Shown here: positions 17,162 to 26,087 of the stretch, piece by piece | Position numbering within the stretch: the first letter of the stretch is position 1 | Layout: the number at the start of each line of letters is the position of its first letter | DNA from: Pseudomonas synxantha | Lineage (GTDB): Bacteria; Pseudomonadota; Gammaproteobacteria; Pseudomonadales; Pseudomonadaceae | Length of the DNA stretch: 64,000 bases | Assembly: GCF_900105675.1 (NCBI RefSeq) | Contig: NZ_LT629786.1 | Location: 3,906,001-3,970,000 of the forward strand | Reading direction: 5' to 3' | The notes under the pieces: generated by a model | Told to the model about the DNA's origin: nothing | Seen by the model: only the letters and a program-made list of their open reading frames with translations | Database searches by the model: none | Position numbers and translations under genes: made by a program

Positions 17162-17233
17162 TGTGGGAGCTGGCTTGCCTGCGATAGCGGTGGCACAGCC
17201 ACCATCGTCATCGCAGGCAAGCCAGCTCCCACA
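17162..17233. repeat. REP doublet of a second class
   Basis: Arms TGTGGGAGCTGGCTTGCCTG and CAGGCAAGCCAGCTCCCACA are perfect inverted copies around a GTGGCACAGCCAC loop. The core (GAGCTGGCTTGCCTGCGAT) differs from the GAGGGGGCTTGC class used elsewhere in the window. Placed between the receptor gene and the convergent methyltransferase gene. Confidence 0.88.
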
Positions 17234-17249
17234 GGGCACCGCGCTCACT

Positions 17250-18467
17250 TCAGGCCAGGTAGCCATCCCCGCGCAGCAGGGTTTCCAGGCAGTGTTCCGT
17301 GATGTGGTAGAACGCCTTGAGCTCCTGGATTTTCACCAGCAACTGCGCGTTGTCCACCGGCTGCGCACGCTTGACCGCAAGAATCATCTTGTTCTTGTTG
17401 GTGTGCTCCAGCGAGATGAACTCAAACACCTTGGTCTCATAGCCACAGGCTTCGAGGAACAACGCGCGCAAGCTGTCGGTGACCATCTCCGCCTGCTGGC
17501 CCAGGTGCAGGCCATATTGCAGCATCGGCTTGAGCAGCGCCGGGCTCTGGATCTGCAGGCGAATCTGCTTGTGGCAGCAGGGCGAGCACATGATGATCGA
17601 CGCGCCGGAACGGATGCCGGTGTGAATCGCATAATCAGTGGTAATGTCACAGGCATGCAGGGCGATCATTACGTCCAGCTCACTCGGCGCCACGCTGCGC
17701 ACATCCCCGCATTTGAACACCAGCCCCGGGTGCTCAAGCCGCGCGGCGGCGGCGTTGCACAGAGTGACCATGTCTTCGCGCAATTCAACGCCGGTGACCT
17801 CGCCCTCGGCCTTGAGGGTATTGCGCAGGTAGTCATGGATGGCGAAAGTCAGGTAACCCTTGCCCGAGCCGAAATCGGCAACGCGCACCGGTTGATCGAG
17901 CTTCAACGGCGACGACGTCAGCGCATGGCTGAACACTTCGATGAACTTGTTGATCTGCTTCCACTTACGCGACATCGACGGGATCAGCGCCTGCTTGGCG
18001 TCGGTCACACCGAGGTCGGCGAGGAACGGCCGGCTCAGATCGAGGAAGCGGTTCTTTTCACGGTTATGCTCGGCCGACGGTGCTTCGCGCAATTGTTGCG
18101 GTTTGCTTTTGAACAGCGAGCTTTTGTTCTTCTTGCTGTATTCCAGCTGGGCTTCGTCAGTCAGCGAGAGCAAGTGCGCGTTCTTGAATGACGTCGGCAA
18201 CAGTGCGGCAATCGCCGCCACACCCTCGGCCACGGGGAAGTTCTTGGTGATGTCGCGGGTCTTGTAGCGGTACACGAAGGACAGGCACGGCTGGTCTTTG
18301 ACGGTGACCGGCTTGATGATCAGCCGTTGCAGCTCGGCTTCCTCACCGACGTACTTGGCCAGCACCAGCTTGATAAAGGCGTTTTGCGCAAGGCTTGCGC
18401 TCAGCAATTGGATGAACTGGGCGTGATGATCCGGCGCAGGGTTGGCGGGTTGAGCGGTGACGGACAT
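17250..18467 (-). CDS. SAM-dependent methyltransferase, Methyltransf_32/METTL25-like
   Basis: 405 residues. The N-terminal 170 are unassigned. The C-terminal half has a class I methyltransferase fold: VRVADFGSGKGYLTFAIHDYL (motif I), VTGVELREDMV (acidic loop) and DVMIALHACDITTDYAI. It is followed by a cysteine-rich CSPCCHK motif that is typical of the METTL25/RRNAD1/GSTCD-like family. That motif and the ALHACD block suggest an RNA or protein substrate, but none is proven in bacteria. ATG 18467 was preferred over one seven codons upstream. Confidence 0.8.
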   Translation of the reverse strand: MSVTAQPANPAPDHHAQFIQLLSASLAQNAFIKLVLAKYVGEEAELQRLIIKPVTVKDQPCLSFVYRYKTRDITKNFPVAEGVAAIAALLPTSFKNAHLLSLTDEAQLEYSKKNKSSLFKSKPQQLREAPSAEHNREKNRFLDLSRPFLADLGVTDAKQALIPSMSRKWKQINKFIEVFSHALTSSPLKLDQPVRVADFGSGKGYLTFAIHDYLRNTLKAEGEVTGVELREDMVTLCNAAAARLEHPGLVFKCGDVRSVAPSELDVMIALHACDITTDYAIHTGIRSGASIIMCSPCCHKQIRLQIQSPALLKPMLQYGLHLGQQAEMVTDSLRALFLEACGYETKVFEFISLEHTNKNKMILAVKRAQPVDNAQLLVKIQELKAFYHITEHCLETLLRGDGYLA

Positions 18468-18576
18468 GAACAAAAACGCCTCGGGCAAAGAATGCCGGGC
18501 ATTTTAGGGGGGATAGGGCTTCAGGGCACGGGGTTATTTGATCAACGGTAAGTTCCAGCAGCACAGTAGATCTAAA

Positions 18577-18666
18577 TGTGGGAGGGGGCTTGCCCCCGAT
18601 AGCGGTGGATCAGCCAACATCAATGTTTGCTGGGCTGACGTCTTCGCGGGCAAGCCCCCTCCCACA
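18577..18666. repeat. REPIN with hybrid right arm
   Basis: The left arm TGTGGGAGGGGGCTTGCCCC is paired with GGGCAAGCCCCCTCCCACA. The inner part next to the right arm reads GACGTCTTCGCGGGCAAG, unlike the usual CTATCGGGAGCAAG, so this copy looks recombined with another REP class. Confidence 0.85.
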
Positions 18667-18687
18667 TTTGGAACTGAGTTGGATGGG

Positions 18688-19305
18688 CTATTCAAGTACA
18701 ACCAGGCGATTAGGCAGCTCATTGCGCGTCTGCGTCACCGGCACATGCACCTTGAGCAACTCGCCACAGGCCTCAACACAGGCGATAAACCCGACCAGGG
18801 TCTGGCCCTGCTTCACCTGCTGGGTAAACGCCTGGACGATGGCATCCCAGTTGCTGTCATCCAGGCGCTGGGAAATCCCGTCATCCACCAGGATCTCCAC
18901 ATAACGCTCCGCCTCGCTGACAAAAATCAGCACACCGGTGCTGCCCACGGTGTGGTGCAGGTTCTGCTCCAGGAACTGCCGGCGCGCCAGGTTCGAGGCG
19001 CGCCAATGGCGAACCGAACGCGGAATCAGCCGGGTGGTGACCTTGGGCAAGCGGAACACCAGGCACAACACAATGAACGTCGCCCATTGCGCCAACAGCA
19101 ATGTGTACATCGTCAGGTAGCCCGACAGGTAATGCACCACGCCCGGCACCACCAACGCGATCAAGCTCGCCCACAATAACGGGATGTAGGCGTAGTCATC
19201 GGCACGCGCCGCCAGCACGGTCACCAACTCCGCGTCGGTGGTTTTCTCGACCCGGGCGATGGCTTCGGCGACTTGGCGTTGCTCGTGTTCAGTCAGTAAT
19301 GCCAT
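18688..19305 (-). CDS. TPM-domain membrane protein
   Basis: 205 residues. The N-terminal TPM domain (LLTEHEQRQVAEAIARVEKTTDAELVTVLAARADDYAYIP..) is followed by two membrane helices (about 49-65 and 72-90). A soluble part contains RRQFLEQNLHHTVGSTGVLIFVSEAERYVEILVDDGISQRLDDSNWDAIV. It is the last gene of the lemA-TPM-TPM operon. In plants a TPM protein (TLP18.3) helps PSII repair; in bacteria the role is unclear but linked to the envelope. The ATG at 19305 removes an unlikely Ala-rich extension. Confidence 0.83.
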   Translation of the reverse strand: MALLTEHEQRQVAEAIARVEKTTDAELVTVLAARADDYAYIPLLWASLIALVVPGVVHYLSGYLTMYTLLLAQWATFIVLCLVFRLPKVTTRLIPRSVRHWRASNLARRQFLEQNLHHTVGSTGVLIFVSEAERYVEILVDDGISQRLDDSNWDAIVQAFTQQVKQGQTLVGFIACVEACGELLKVHVPVTQTRNELPNRLVVLE

Positions 19306-19336
19306 GGTTGTAGATGCTCTTTTCTCGTTATTGTCA

Positions 19337-20065
19337 TTACCAGCCCCCCGAAGCCCCGCCGCCACCGAAGCCACCGCCGCCGCCCCGGAAACCGCCGCCA
19401 CCGCCTCCCCCACCGCCGCCGCGGCCACTGCTGCTGAGAATGGCCAGCAGGATGGCGCCCACCGGCAGGCCCATGCGATTGCACAGCCATAACACGCCGA
19501 TCAGCAGGATAAACAAACCGATGGAGAACCCTGGATTATCCTTGGCGAAATTCGCATCCGCCACATGGGCCGGCACTGCCAAGGGTTCGCCGCCCACCAC
19601 CTGCAGCATCGCGGCCACGCCATCGCTGATGCCCTGGCTGAAGTTGCCGGCCTTGAACTTCGGCAAGATCACCTGATTGATGATCACCCAGGATTGCGCA
19701 TCCGTCAGCACACCTTCCAGGCCGTAACCGACTTCGATGCGCACTTTGCGGTCATCACGGGAGACGATCAGCAGCGCGCCGTTGTCCTTGCCCTTCTGGC
19801 CAATACCCCACTGGCGGCCCAATTGATAACCGTAGTCTTCAATGGGCACGCCCTGCAGGTCGGGCACGGTGACCACCACGAGCTGGTCGCCCGAGGTTTG
19901 CTCCAGCGCCTGCAACTGCTGGGTCAATTGCTCGCGCACCGCCGGGTCGATCATCTGCGCGCTGTCCACCACACGCCCGCTCAGCGCCGGGAAGGTCAAC
20001 GCTGCCTGGGCCACGCCCACGCAGGCCAACAGCCACAACGCCAGGCTTATCCGTAATAAACGCAT
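19337..20065 (-). CDS. Periplasmic TPM-domain protein with glycine-rich tail (YgcG family)
   Basis: 242 residues. There is a signal peptide (cleaved near GVAQA), then a TPM domain (FPALSGRVVDSAQMIDPAVREQLTQQLQALEQTSGDQLVVVTVPDLQGVPIEDYGYQLGRQWGIGQKGKDNGALLIVSRDDRKVRIEVGYG, about 24-125). One membrane helix lies near 185-210, and an extreme Gly/Phe/Arg tail ends it. The tail is typical for YgcG proteins and is encoded by a (GGN)n tract. Shine-Dalgarno CTGAGG lies 6 bases before the ATG. Confidence 0.87.
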   Translation of the reverse strand: MRLLRISLALWLLACVGVAQAALTFPALSGRVVDSAQMIDPAVREQLTQQLQALEQTSGDQLVVVTVPDLQGVPIEDYGYQLGRQWGIGQKGKDNGALLIVSRDDRKVRIEVGYGLEGVLTDAQSWVIINQVILPKFKAGNFSQGISDGVAAMLQVVGGEPLAVPAHVADANFAKDNPGFSIGLFILLIGVLWLCNRMGLPVGAILLAILSSSGRGGGGGGGGGGFRGGGGGFGGGGASGGW

Positions 20066-20083
20066 CGACACCTCAGCGCGGGC

Positions 20084-20695
20084 TTATTTGAACTTCACTT
20101 GCGGCGCTTTATCGGCGTCGGCACTGGTGGCTTCAAACGTGGCGCGAATCGGCAGGTCGCTGTACATCACGGTGTGCCACAGGCGGCCCGGGAAAGTACG
20201 GATTTCGGTGTTGTAGGCTTGCACGGCCTGGATGAAATCACGACGAGCCACGGCGATCCGGTTCTCGGTGCCTTCAAGCTGGGACTGCAGGGCCAGGAAG
20301 TTCTGGTTGGCCTTGAGGTCCGGGTAACGCTCGGACACCACCATCAAACGGCTGAGTGCACCGCTCAGGCCATCCTGGGCTTGCTGGAACTGCTTGAGTT
20401 TTTCCGGGTTGTCGAGGGTGCTGGCATCCACCTGGATCGAGGTGGCCTTGGCCCGCGCTTCAATCACCGCGGTCAGGGTGTCTTGCTCATGGGCGGCGTA
20501 GCCCTTGACCACTTCCACCAGGTTGGGGATCAGGTCGGCACGGCGCTGGTACTGGTTCTGCACCTGACCCCAGGCCGCCTTGGCCTGTTCGTCCAGGGTC
20601 GGGATGTTGTTGATGCCGCAACCGCTCAGCACGGTGCTGATCAGTAGCAAAGCCGCAGCCTTGAAGCCCCAGCGGTAATGTTGTGCTGCTTGCAT
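20084..20695 (-). CDS. LemA family lipoprotein
   Basis: 203 residues. A lipobox LLISTVLSGC (about residues 17-26) indicates lipid attachment after signal peptidase II cleavage. The rest is the LemA helical bundle (NNIPTLDEQAKAAWGQVQNQYQRRADLIPNLVEVVKGYAAHEQDTLTAVIEARAKA..). LemA proteins travel with TPM proteins, as here, 18 bp ahead of the first TPM gene. Molecular role is unknown. GGAGAAA precedes the ATG. It is the first gene of the operon and divergent from the beta-glucosidase gene. Confidence 0.88.
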   Translation of the reverse strand: MQAAQHYRWGFKAAALLLISTVLSGCGINNIPTLDEQAKAAWGQVQNQYQRRADLIPNLVEVVKGYAAHEQDTLTAVIEARAKATSIQVDASTLDNPEKLKQFQQAQDGLSGALSRLMVVSERYPDLKANQNFLALQSQLEGTENRIAVARRDFIQAVQAYNTEIRTFPGRLWHTVMYSDLPIRATFEATSADADKAPQVKFK

Positions 20696-20933
20696 AGTGT
20701 TTCTCCTGCCCGATCTCGATGGAATTTGATGACTAACCCTACAAACGACGCGCTTGGGGCATAATCCGCCACCACTGGCATGCATCGAGCCAATCAGCTA
20801 CAAAGATGCCCAGCGCGAAAAAGAGTTCAGAGTGTGCTGCATTTATCTGAACAACACCCGAACAACAATAGACGCTCCCCACATTTTGGCCGACCAGCGT
20901 TATCGCTGTGCAGTGAGCCGAAAAAGGATATTC

Positions 20934-23225
20934 ATGAAGAAGCTGTGTTTGCTCGGCCTTGTTGCCACTCTGGCCACCCACCCCGTATGGGCAGAAACAA
21001 AGCCTGCTGCGCTTAAAGACAAGGACGCCTTCGTCAGCGACCTGCTCAAGCAAATGACCCTGGATGAAAAGATCGGCCAATTGCGCCTGATCAGCATCGG
21101 CCCGGAAATGCCCCGGGAACTGATCCGCCAGGAAATCGCCGCCGGCCGCATCGGTGGCACGTTCAACTCCATCACCCGCCCGGAAAACCGCCCGATGCAG
21201 GACGCGGCCATGCGCAGCCGCTTGAAGATCCCGATGTTCTTCGCCTACGACGTGATCCACGGCCACCGCACGATTTTCCCGATCAGCCTGGCCCTGGCTT
21301 CCAGCTGGGACATGGACGCCATCGGCCGCTCCGGGCGCATCGCCGCCCAGGAAGCCGCTGCCGACAGCCTCGACATCACCTTTGCGCCAATGGTCGATAT
21401 CTCCCGCGACCCGCGCTGGGGCCGCACCTCCGAAGGGTTCGGGGAAGACACCTACCTGGTCTCGCGCATTGCCGAAGTCATGGTCAAGGCGTTCCAGGGC
21501 ACCAGCCCCGCGAATGCCGACAGCCTGATGGCCAGCGTCAAGCACTTCGCCCTGTACGGTGCGGTGGAAGGCGGGCGCGACTACAACGTGGTCGACATGA
21601 GCCCGGTCAAGATGTACCAGGACTACCTGCCGCCCTACCACGCGGCAATCAAGGCCGGTTCCGGCGGCGTGATGGTGGCGTTGAACTCGATCAACGGCGT
21701 GCCCGCCACCGCCAACACCTGGCTGATGAACGACCTGCTGCGCAGAGACTGGGGCTTCAAGGGCCTGACCGTCAGCGACCACGGCGCGATCTTCGAGCTG
21801 ATCAAGCACGGCGTGGCCAAGGACGGGCGCGAAGCCGCCAAGCTGGCGATCAAGGCCGGCATCGACATGAGCATGAACGACTCGCTGTACGGCAAGGAAT
21901 TGCCCGGGCTGCTCAAGTCCGGCGAGATCGAGCAGAGCGACATCGACAATGCCGTGCGCGAAGTGCTCGGCGCCAAGTACGACATGGGCCTGTTCAAGGA
22001 CCCGTACCTGCGCATCGGCAAGGCCGAGGATGACCCGGTCGACACCTACGCCGACAGCCGCCTGCACCGCACCGAGGCCCGGGATATCGCACGCCGTAGC
22101 CTGGTGTTGCTGAAAAACCACAACGAAACCCTGCCGCTGAAAAAATCCGCGACCATCGCTCTGGTCGGCCCGCTGGCCAAGGCCCCTATCGACATGATGG
22201 GCAGTTGGGCCGCTGCCGGCCGGCCTGCGCAATCGGTGACCCTGCTCGACGGCCTGAACGCGGTGATCGGCGAGAAAGGCAAAGTGATCTATGCCCGTGG
22301 TGCCAATATCACCGGCGACAAGGCAGTGCTCGACTACCTCAACTTCCTCAACTTTGATGCCCCGGAAGTGGTGGATGACCCGCGCCCTGCCCAAGTGCTG
22401 ATTGACGAAGCGGTCAAGGCCGCGAAGAACGCCGACGTTATCGTCGCAGCGGTGGGCGAGTCCCGTGGCATGTCCCACGAGTCGTCGAGCCGCACCGACC
22501 TGAATATCCCGCAAAGCCAGCGCGACCTGATCAAGGCCCTGAAAGCTACCGGCAAACCGTTGGTTTTGGTGCTGATGAACGGCCGTCCGCTGTCGATCCT
22601 CGATGAGAGCCAGCAGGCCGACGCGATCCTGGAAACCTGGTTCGCCGGCACCGAAGGCGGCAACGCCATCGCCGACGTGCTGTTCGGTGACTACAACCCG
22701 TCGGGCAAGCTGCCGATCACCTTCCCACGTTCGGTGGGGCAGATTCCCACCTACTACAACCACCTGACCATCGGCCGACCATTCACCCCAGGCAAGCCGG
22801 GCAACTACACCTCGCAGTACTTCGATGACACCACCGGCCCGCTGTTTCCGTTTGGTTATGGCCTGAGCTACACCACGTTCAGCCTGGCGGACATGGCGCT
22901 GTCGTCCACCACCCTGAACAAGACCGGCAAGCTCGACGCCAGCGTCACGGTGAAGAACACCGGCAAGGTCGATGGCGAAACCGTGGTGCAGTTGTATATC
23001 CAGGACGTGGCCGGCTCGATGATTCGCCCGATCAAGGAGCTGAAGAACTTCCAGAAGGTCATGCTCAAGGCCGGCGAAGAACGCACGCTGCACTTCACCA
23101 TCACCGAGGAGGACTTGAAGTTCTACAACACCCAGCTCAAGTTCGCGGCGGAACCGGGTGAGTTCAATGTGCAGATCGGGCTGGATTCCCAGGATGTGCA
23201 GCAACAGACCTTTGAACTGCTCTAA
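20934..23225 (+). CDS. bglX: Periplasmic beta-glucosidase, glycoside hydrolase family 3
   Basis: 763 residues, matching BglX length. A signal peptide ends near VWA-ET. The family 3 barrel holds FEDTYLVSR, KHFALYGAVEGGRDYN and the nucleophile aspartate in GLTVSDHGAI (about residue 280). The alpha/beta sandwich (about 390-610) and the fibronectin III-like domain (after about 655, VTVKNTGKVDGETVVQLYIQD) follow. It releases glucose from beta-linked oligosaccharides in the periplasm. An AAAGGA precedes the ATG. It is a single gene with a REPIN behind it. Confidence 0.93.
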   Translation: MKKLCLLGLVATLATHPVWAETKPAALKDKDAFVSDLLKQMTLDEKIGQLRLISIGPEMPRELIRQEIAAGRIGGTFNSITRPENRPMQDAAMRSRLKIPMFFAYDVIHGHRTIFPISLALASSWDMDAIGRSGRIAAQEAAADSLDITFAPMVDISRDPRWGRTSEGFGEDTYLVSRIAEVMVKAFQGTSPANADSLMASVKHFALYGAVEGGRDYNVVDMSPVKMYQDYLPPYHAAIKAGSGGVMVALNSINGVPATANTWLMNDLLRRDWGFKGLTVSDHGAIFELIKHGVAKDGREAAKLAIKAGIDMSMNDSLYGKELPGLLKSGEIEQSDIDNAVREVLGAKYDMGLFKDPYLRIGKAEDDPVDTYADSRLHRTEARDIARRSLVLLKNHNETLPLKKSATIALVGPLAKAPIDMMGSWAAAGRPAQSVTLLDGLNAVIGEKGKVIYARGANITGDKAVLDYLNFLNFDAPEVVDDPRPAQVLIDEAVKAAKNADVIVAAVGESRGMSHESSSRTDLNIPQSQRDLIKALKATGKPLVLVLMNGRPLSILDESQQADAILETWFAGTEGGNAIADVLFGDYNPSGKLPITFPRSVGQIPTYYNHLTIGRPFTPGKPGNYTSQYFDDTTGPLFPFGYGLSYTTFSLADMALSSTTLNKTGKLDASVTVKNTGKVDGETVVQLYIQDVAGSMIRPIKELKNFQKVMLKAGEERTLHFTITEEDLKFYNTQLKFAAEPGEFNVQIGLDSQDVQQQTFELL

Positions 23226-23244
23226 ACCTCAAATGCAGTAAAAA

Positions 23245-23334
23245 TGTGGGAGGGGGCTTGCTCCCGATAGCAGTGGGTCAGTCAATAAATCTGTTAACTG
23301 AAACACCGCCATCGGGAGCAAGCCCCCTCCCACA
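23245..23334. repeat. REPIN between bglX and the phospholipase D gene
   Basis: TGTGGGAGGGGGCTTGCTCC and GGGAGCAAGCCCCCTCCCACA are inverted arms, with a GTTAACTGAAAC-containing middle. A near-consensus copy lying between two convergent genes. Confidence 0.9.
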
Positions 23335-23353
23335 TTTGACCTCATTGTTCTTG

Positions 23354-24511
23354 TTAGCCGCGCCGGTCGAGCAGGTTGACCACCAACCGATCAATCCACC
23401 CCCACACCCTCTGCTTCACCCGCCGCCACAACGGCCGCGCTTTCCATGCCTCCAGGCTCACCGCCTGGCTCTGGGCAAAATCGGTTTCGAAACTGGCCAC
23501 CACCGCCGCCGTCAATCCCGGGTCCAGCGCTTCGAGGTTGGCTTCCAGGTTGAAGCGCAAATTCCAGTGATCGAAATTGCATGAACCAATGCTCACCCAA
23601 TCATCCACCAGCACCATTTTCAGGTGCAAAAAGCACGGCTGGTATTCAAAGATCTGCACGCCTGCCCGCAGCAGACGCGGGTAATAACGATGGCCGGCGT
23701 AGCGTACTGACGGGTGATCGGTACGTGGCCCGGTGAGCAGCAAACGCACATCCACACCCCGCCCTGCCGCCCTGCGCAAGGCACGACGCACGCTCCAGGT
23801 CGGCAGGAAGTAAGGCGTCGCCAGCCAGATCCGCCCCTTGCTGCTGTTCAAGGCGCGGATCAGCGATTGCAGGATATCCCGGTGTTGACGGGCGTCGGCA
23901 TAGGCCACACGACCCAGGCCGGGGCCCATCGCAGGCACCTTGGGCAGGCGCGGCAAACCGAAATGGGTCGCCGGTTTCCATTCACGGCGCGCCGCGTTGG
24001 CGTGCCATTGACGGTCAAACAGGGCCTGCCAGTCCAGCACCAGCGGGCCGCTGATCTGCACCATCACTTCATGCCAGTCGGCGCTGTCTTGCCCTGGCGT
24101 CCAGAACTCATCGGTGACGCCCGTGCCGCCGACCACGGCGACACCCTGGTCGATCAGCAACAGCTTGCGGTGATCGCGGTACAGGTTGCGCATCCAGCGC
24201 CGCCAGTTCAGGCGATTGTAGAAGCGCAGCTCCACGCCAGCATCGATCAAGCGCTTGCGCAGCCCGAGGGTAAACGCCAGGCTGCCGTAATCATCAAACA
24301 GGCAGCGCACCTGCACGCCGCGCTCGGCGGCCAGCACCAGCGCCTGCACCATGGCGTCGGCACAGGCCCCGGCTTCGACCAAATACAATTCAAGATCGAC
24401 CTGCTGCTCGGCCCGGGCAATGCCCACCAGCATCTGCGGGAAGAAACTCGGCCCGTCGATCAGCAATTCAAACTGATTGGCGCTGCGCCACGGGAACACT
24501 GCGCCGCTCAT
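23354..24511 (-). CDS. clsB: Phospholipase D family protein, cardiolipin synthase B-like
   Basis: 385 residues with two HKD catalytic motifs, HRKLLLID (His114) and HLKMVLVD (His296), each followed by GGTG or SCNFD as in ClsB/YbhO. No N-terminal membrane anchor is present, which fits ClsB rather than ClsA. It should join phosphatidyl groups to phosphatidylglycerol or a similar acceptor at the inner membrane; phosphatidyl transfer to other alcohols is possible. The start lies 1 bp beyond the yceI-like stop, so the two genes are probably coupled. Confidence 0.83.
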   Translation of the reverse strand: MSGAVFPWRSANQFELLIDGPSFFPQMLVGIARAEQQVDLELYLVEAGACADAMVQALVLAAERGVQVRCLFDDYGSLAFTLGLRKRLIDAGVELRFYNRLNWRRWMRNLYRDHRKLLLIDQGVAVVGGTGVTDEFWTPGQDSADWHEVMVQISGPLVLDWQALFDRQWHANAARREWKPATHFGLPRLPKVPAMGPGLGRVAYADARQHRDILQSLIRALNSSKGRIWLATPYFLPTWSVRRALRRAAGRGVDVRLLLTGPRTDHPSVRYAGHRYYPRLLRAGVQIFEYQPCFLHLKMVLVDDWVSIGSCNFDHWNLRFNLEANLEALDPGLTAAVVASFETDFAQSQAVSLEAWKARPLWRRVKQRVWGWIDRLVVNLLDRRG

Positions 24512-24512
24512 G

Positions 24513-25094
24513 TCAGCGCGCCGTGAAAATCAGTACCGCACCCACCGGCACCGACAGGCTGATCGACTTAAGCCCGGCAGCCTTGCGCAACGCCGCTACG
24601 CCCGGCGCCAGGTCGAAATCCTCGGCATGCAACACCACCGGCTCCAGGGTCACCACCTGGAAGCGCCGCTCATCCAGGCGCGTGGCGAGCAATTCGGCGC
24701 TGTAGGTCTGGGTCTTGCCGTGCAGGGTAACGCTCAGCGGCAGGCGCAATTCCAACTGCGCGCCGGGCGCCAGGTCGTTGATCGGCTGCAGATTGATCTG
24801 CGCGCTGATCTGCGCTTCGGGGAAGGTCTTGATCTGGAACAGCTCTTTGCGCATGCGCTCGTCGCGCAGTGGGATGCCACTGTTGATCGACTCCATCTCC
24901 ACTTGCAACTGCGCCGCGCCCTTGGCGTCGACCTTGCCATGCAACACCAGGAAGCGATGCACCTCGGCAATCTCGGTGTTTTTGGTGGTGACGAAAGACA
25001 GGCGCGAGGATTCGTTATCCAGGTACCAGTCGGCGTGGGCAGGCACGCTGGCACAGGTCAGCAGGGCGAAGACCAGGGGTTTGACATTGAACAT
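24513..25094 (-). CDS. YceI-family periplasmic lipid-binding protein
   Basis: 193 residues. A signal peptide (ending VPAHA-DW) is followed by the YceI lipocalin-like barrel: WYLDNESSRLSFVTTKNTEIAEVHRF and ..VEMESINSGIPLRDERMRKELFQI.. are family hallmarks. YceI proteins bind isoprenoids or amides. Its position directly upstream of a phospholipid-active ClsB-like gene hints at an envelope-lipid function. Confidence 0.85.
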   Translation of the reverse strand: MFNVKPLVFALLTCASVPAHADWYLDNESSRLSFVTTKNTEIAEVHRFLVLHGKVDAKGAAQLQVEMESINSGIPLRDERMRKELFQIKTFPEAQISAQINLQPINDLAPGAQLELRLPLSVTLHGKTQTYSAELLATRLDERRFQVVTLEPVVLHAEDFDLAPGVAALRKAAGLKSISLSVPVGAVLIFTAR

Positions 25095-25160
25095 AAAGAC
25101 TCATGGGGCAAAAAACCTGGGCGAACATTAAGCGCAATCTCACGAACGGCGCAAATCCAA

Positions 25161-25246
25161 TGTGGGGGGCTTGCTCCCGATGGCGGTGGATCAGCAACTC
25201 ATCCAGTGGCTGACACCCTGCTATCGGGAGCAAGCCCCCTCCCACA
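25161..25246. repeat. REPIN with shortened left arm
   Basis: The left arm TGTGGGGGGCTTGCTCCCGA has lost the GA of GGGAGGGG, while the right arm TCGGGAGCAAGCCCCCTCCCACA is intact. The middle includes paired GATCAGC..GGCTGAC. Confidence 0.85.
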
Positions 25247-25265
25247 TGGGTCCGGCGGCGACTGT

Positions 25266-26024
25266 TCAGGCCAATGCCCGTTGAACTTCGCAGATCGTTT
25301 CTTCAAGGCTGGCCATATGCAGGTTCAACACCCGCTCCACCGGCGCTTGATGCATCGGCCAATGCAAGGCCATGCTGCCCACCAACCGGCCATTGGCCCG
25401 CACCGGCAACGCTACCGCCCGGATCAGGAACGGCAGACGCACCGGGTATTCCCAATAGCCCTCGGTACGCTGGCCGAAACCCTGGTGCTGGGTGTGCTCG
25501 CACGCATGGTATTGCTCATCGGCGGCCACCCGGTCGCGGCCCGCCAGGCGTTGCACTTCATCACGGGGCAGTTGCGTCAGGCAGGCCTTTCCCATCGCCG
25601 AGTGAAACAGGCTGGCGTACTGGCCGACGATCTGGCAGTTGTTCGGGTACAGCTTGCGCAACACACTGGGAATCGCGCTCTCCATGACTTCCAGGCGCTC
25701 GCCGTCGAAGCAGGACAAGTCCACCACCAAGCCGGTGCGCTCGCTCAACTCCACCAACCACGGCGCCGCGCTTTCCACCACCTGGCGCCTGAAGCGTTGC
25801 TGGGTATCGCCGAACAAACGCCGGGCACGCAGGCGGTAGCGCCGATCGCTCAGGCCGCGATAGACCCAGCCCTGTTCCTGCAAGGTCAGCAACATGCGCG
25901 ACACCGTGGCCTTGGGCAGGCGCGTGAGGTAGTGCAGTTCCTCCAGCCCCAGGGCCTGGTGCTCACCCAGCAACTCGACGATTGCCAGTGCACGCTCAAC
26001 CGAGCGTACGGTGCCTGTGTCCAT
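25266..26024 (-). CDS. IclR-family transcriptional regulator
   Basis: 252 residues. The N-terminal winged helix (GTVRSVERALAIVELLGEHQALGLEELHYLTRLPKATVSRMLLTLQEQGWVYRG) and C-terminal effector domain (..LVVDLSCFDGERLEVMESAIPSVLRKLYPN.. ) are both present. It sits 63 bp behind the amidase gene in the same direction, so it probably regulates the M20-transporter-amidase operon and may be co-transcribed with it. Confidence 0.9.
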   Translation of the reverse strand: MDTGTVRSVERALAIVELLGEHQALGLEELHYLTRLPKATVSRMLLTLQEQGWVYRGLSDRRYRLRARRLFGDTQQRFRRQVVESAAPWLVELSERTGLVVDLSCFDGERLEVMESAIPSVLRKLYPNNCQIVGQYASLFHSAMGKACLTQLPRDEVQRLAGRDRVAADEQYHACEHTQHQGFGQRTEGYWEYPVRLPFLIRAVALPVRANGRLVGSMALHWPMHQAPVERVLNLHMASLEETICEVQRALA

Positions 26025-26087
26025 GTTCGATCTCCCTGTTGCCGGTGGATGATCATTTTCACAGCAAGATGCAGGCCCGGTCGCGGC

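Noticed and set aside
15620..17266. Long open frame antisense to the TonB receptor gene
   Set aside because: Composition is of the shadow type and the sense strand has a complete receptor with signal peptide and barrel end.
20739..23204. 821-codon open frame antisense to bglX
   Set aside because: Shadow of a family 3 glycosidase whose motifs are all in the opposite strand.
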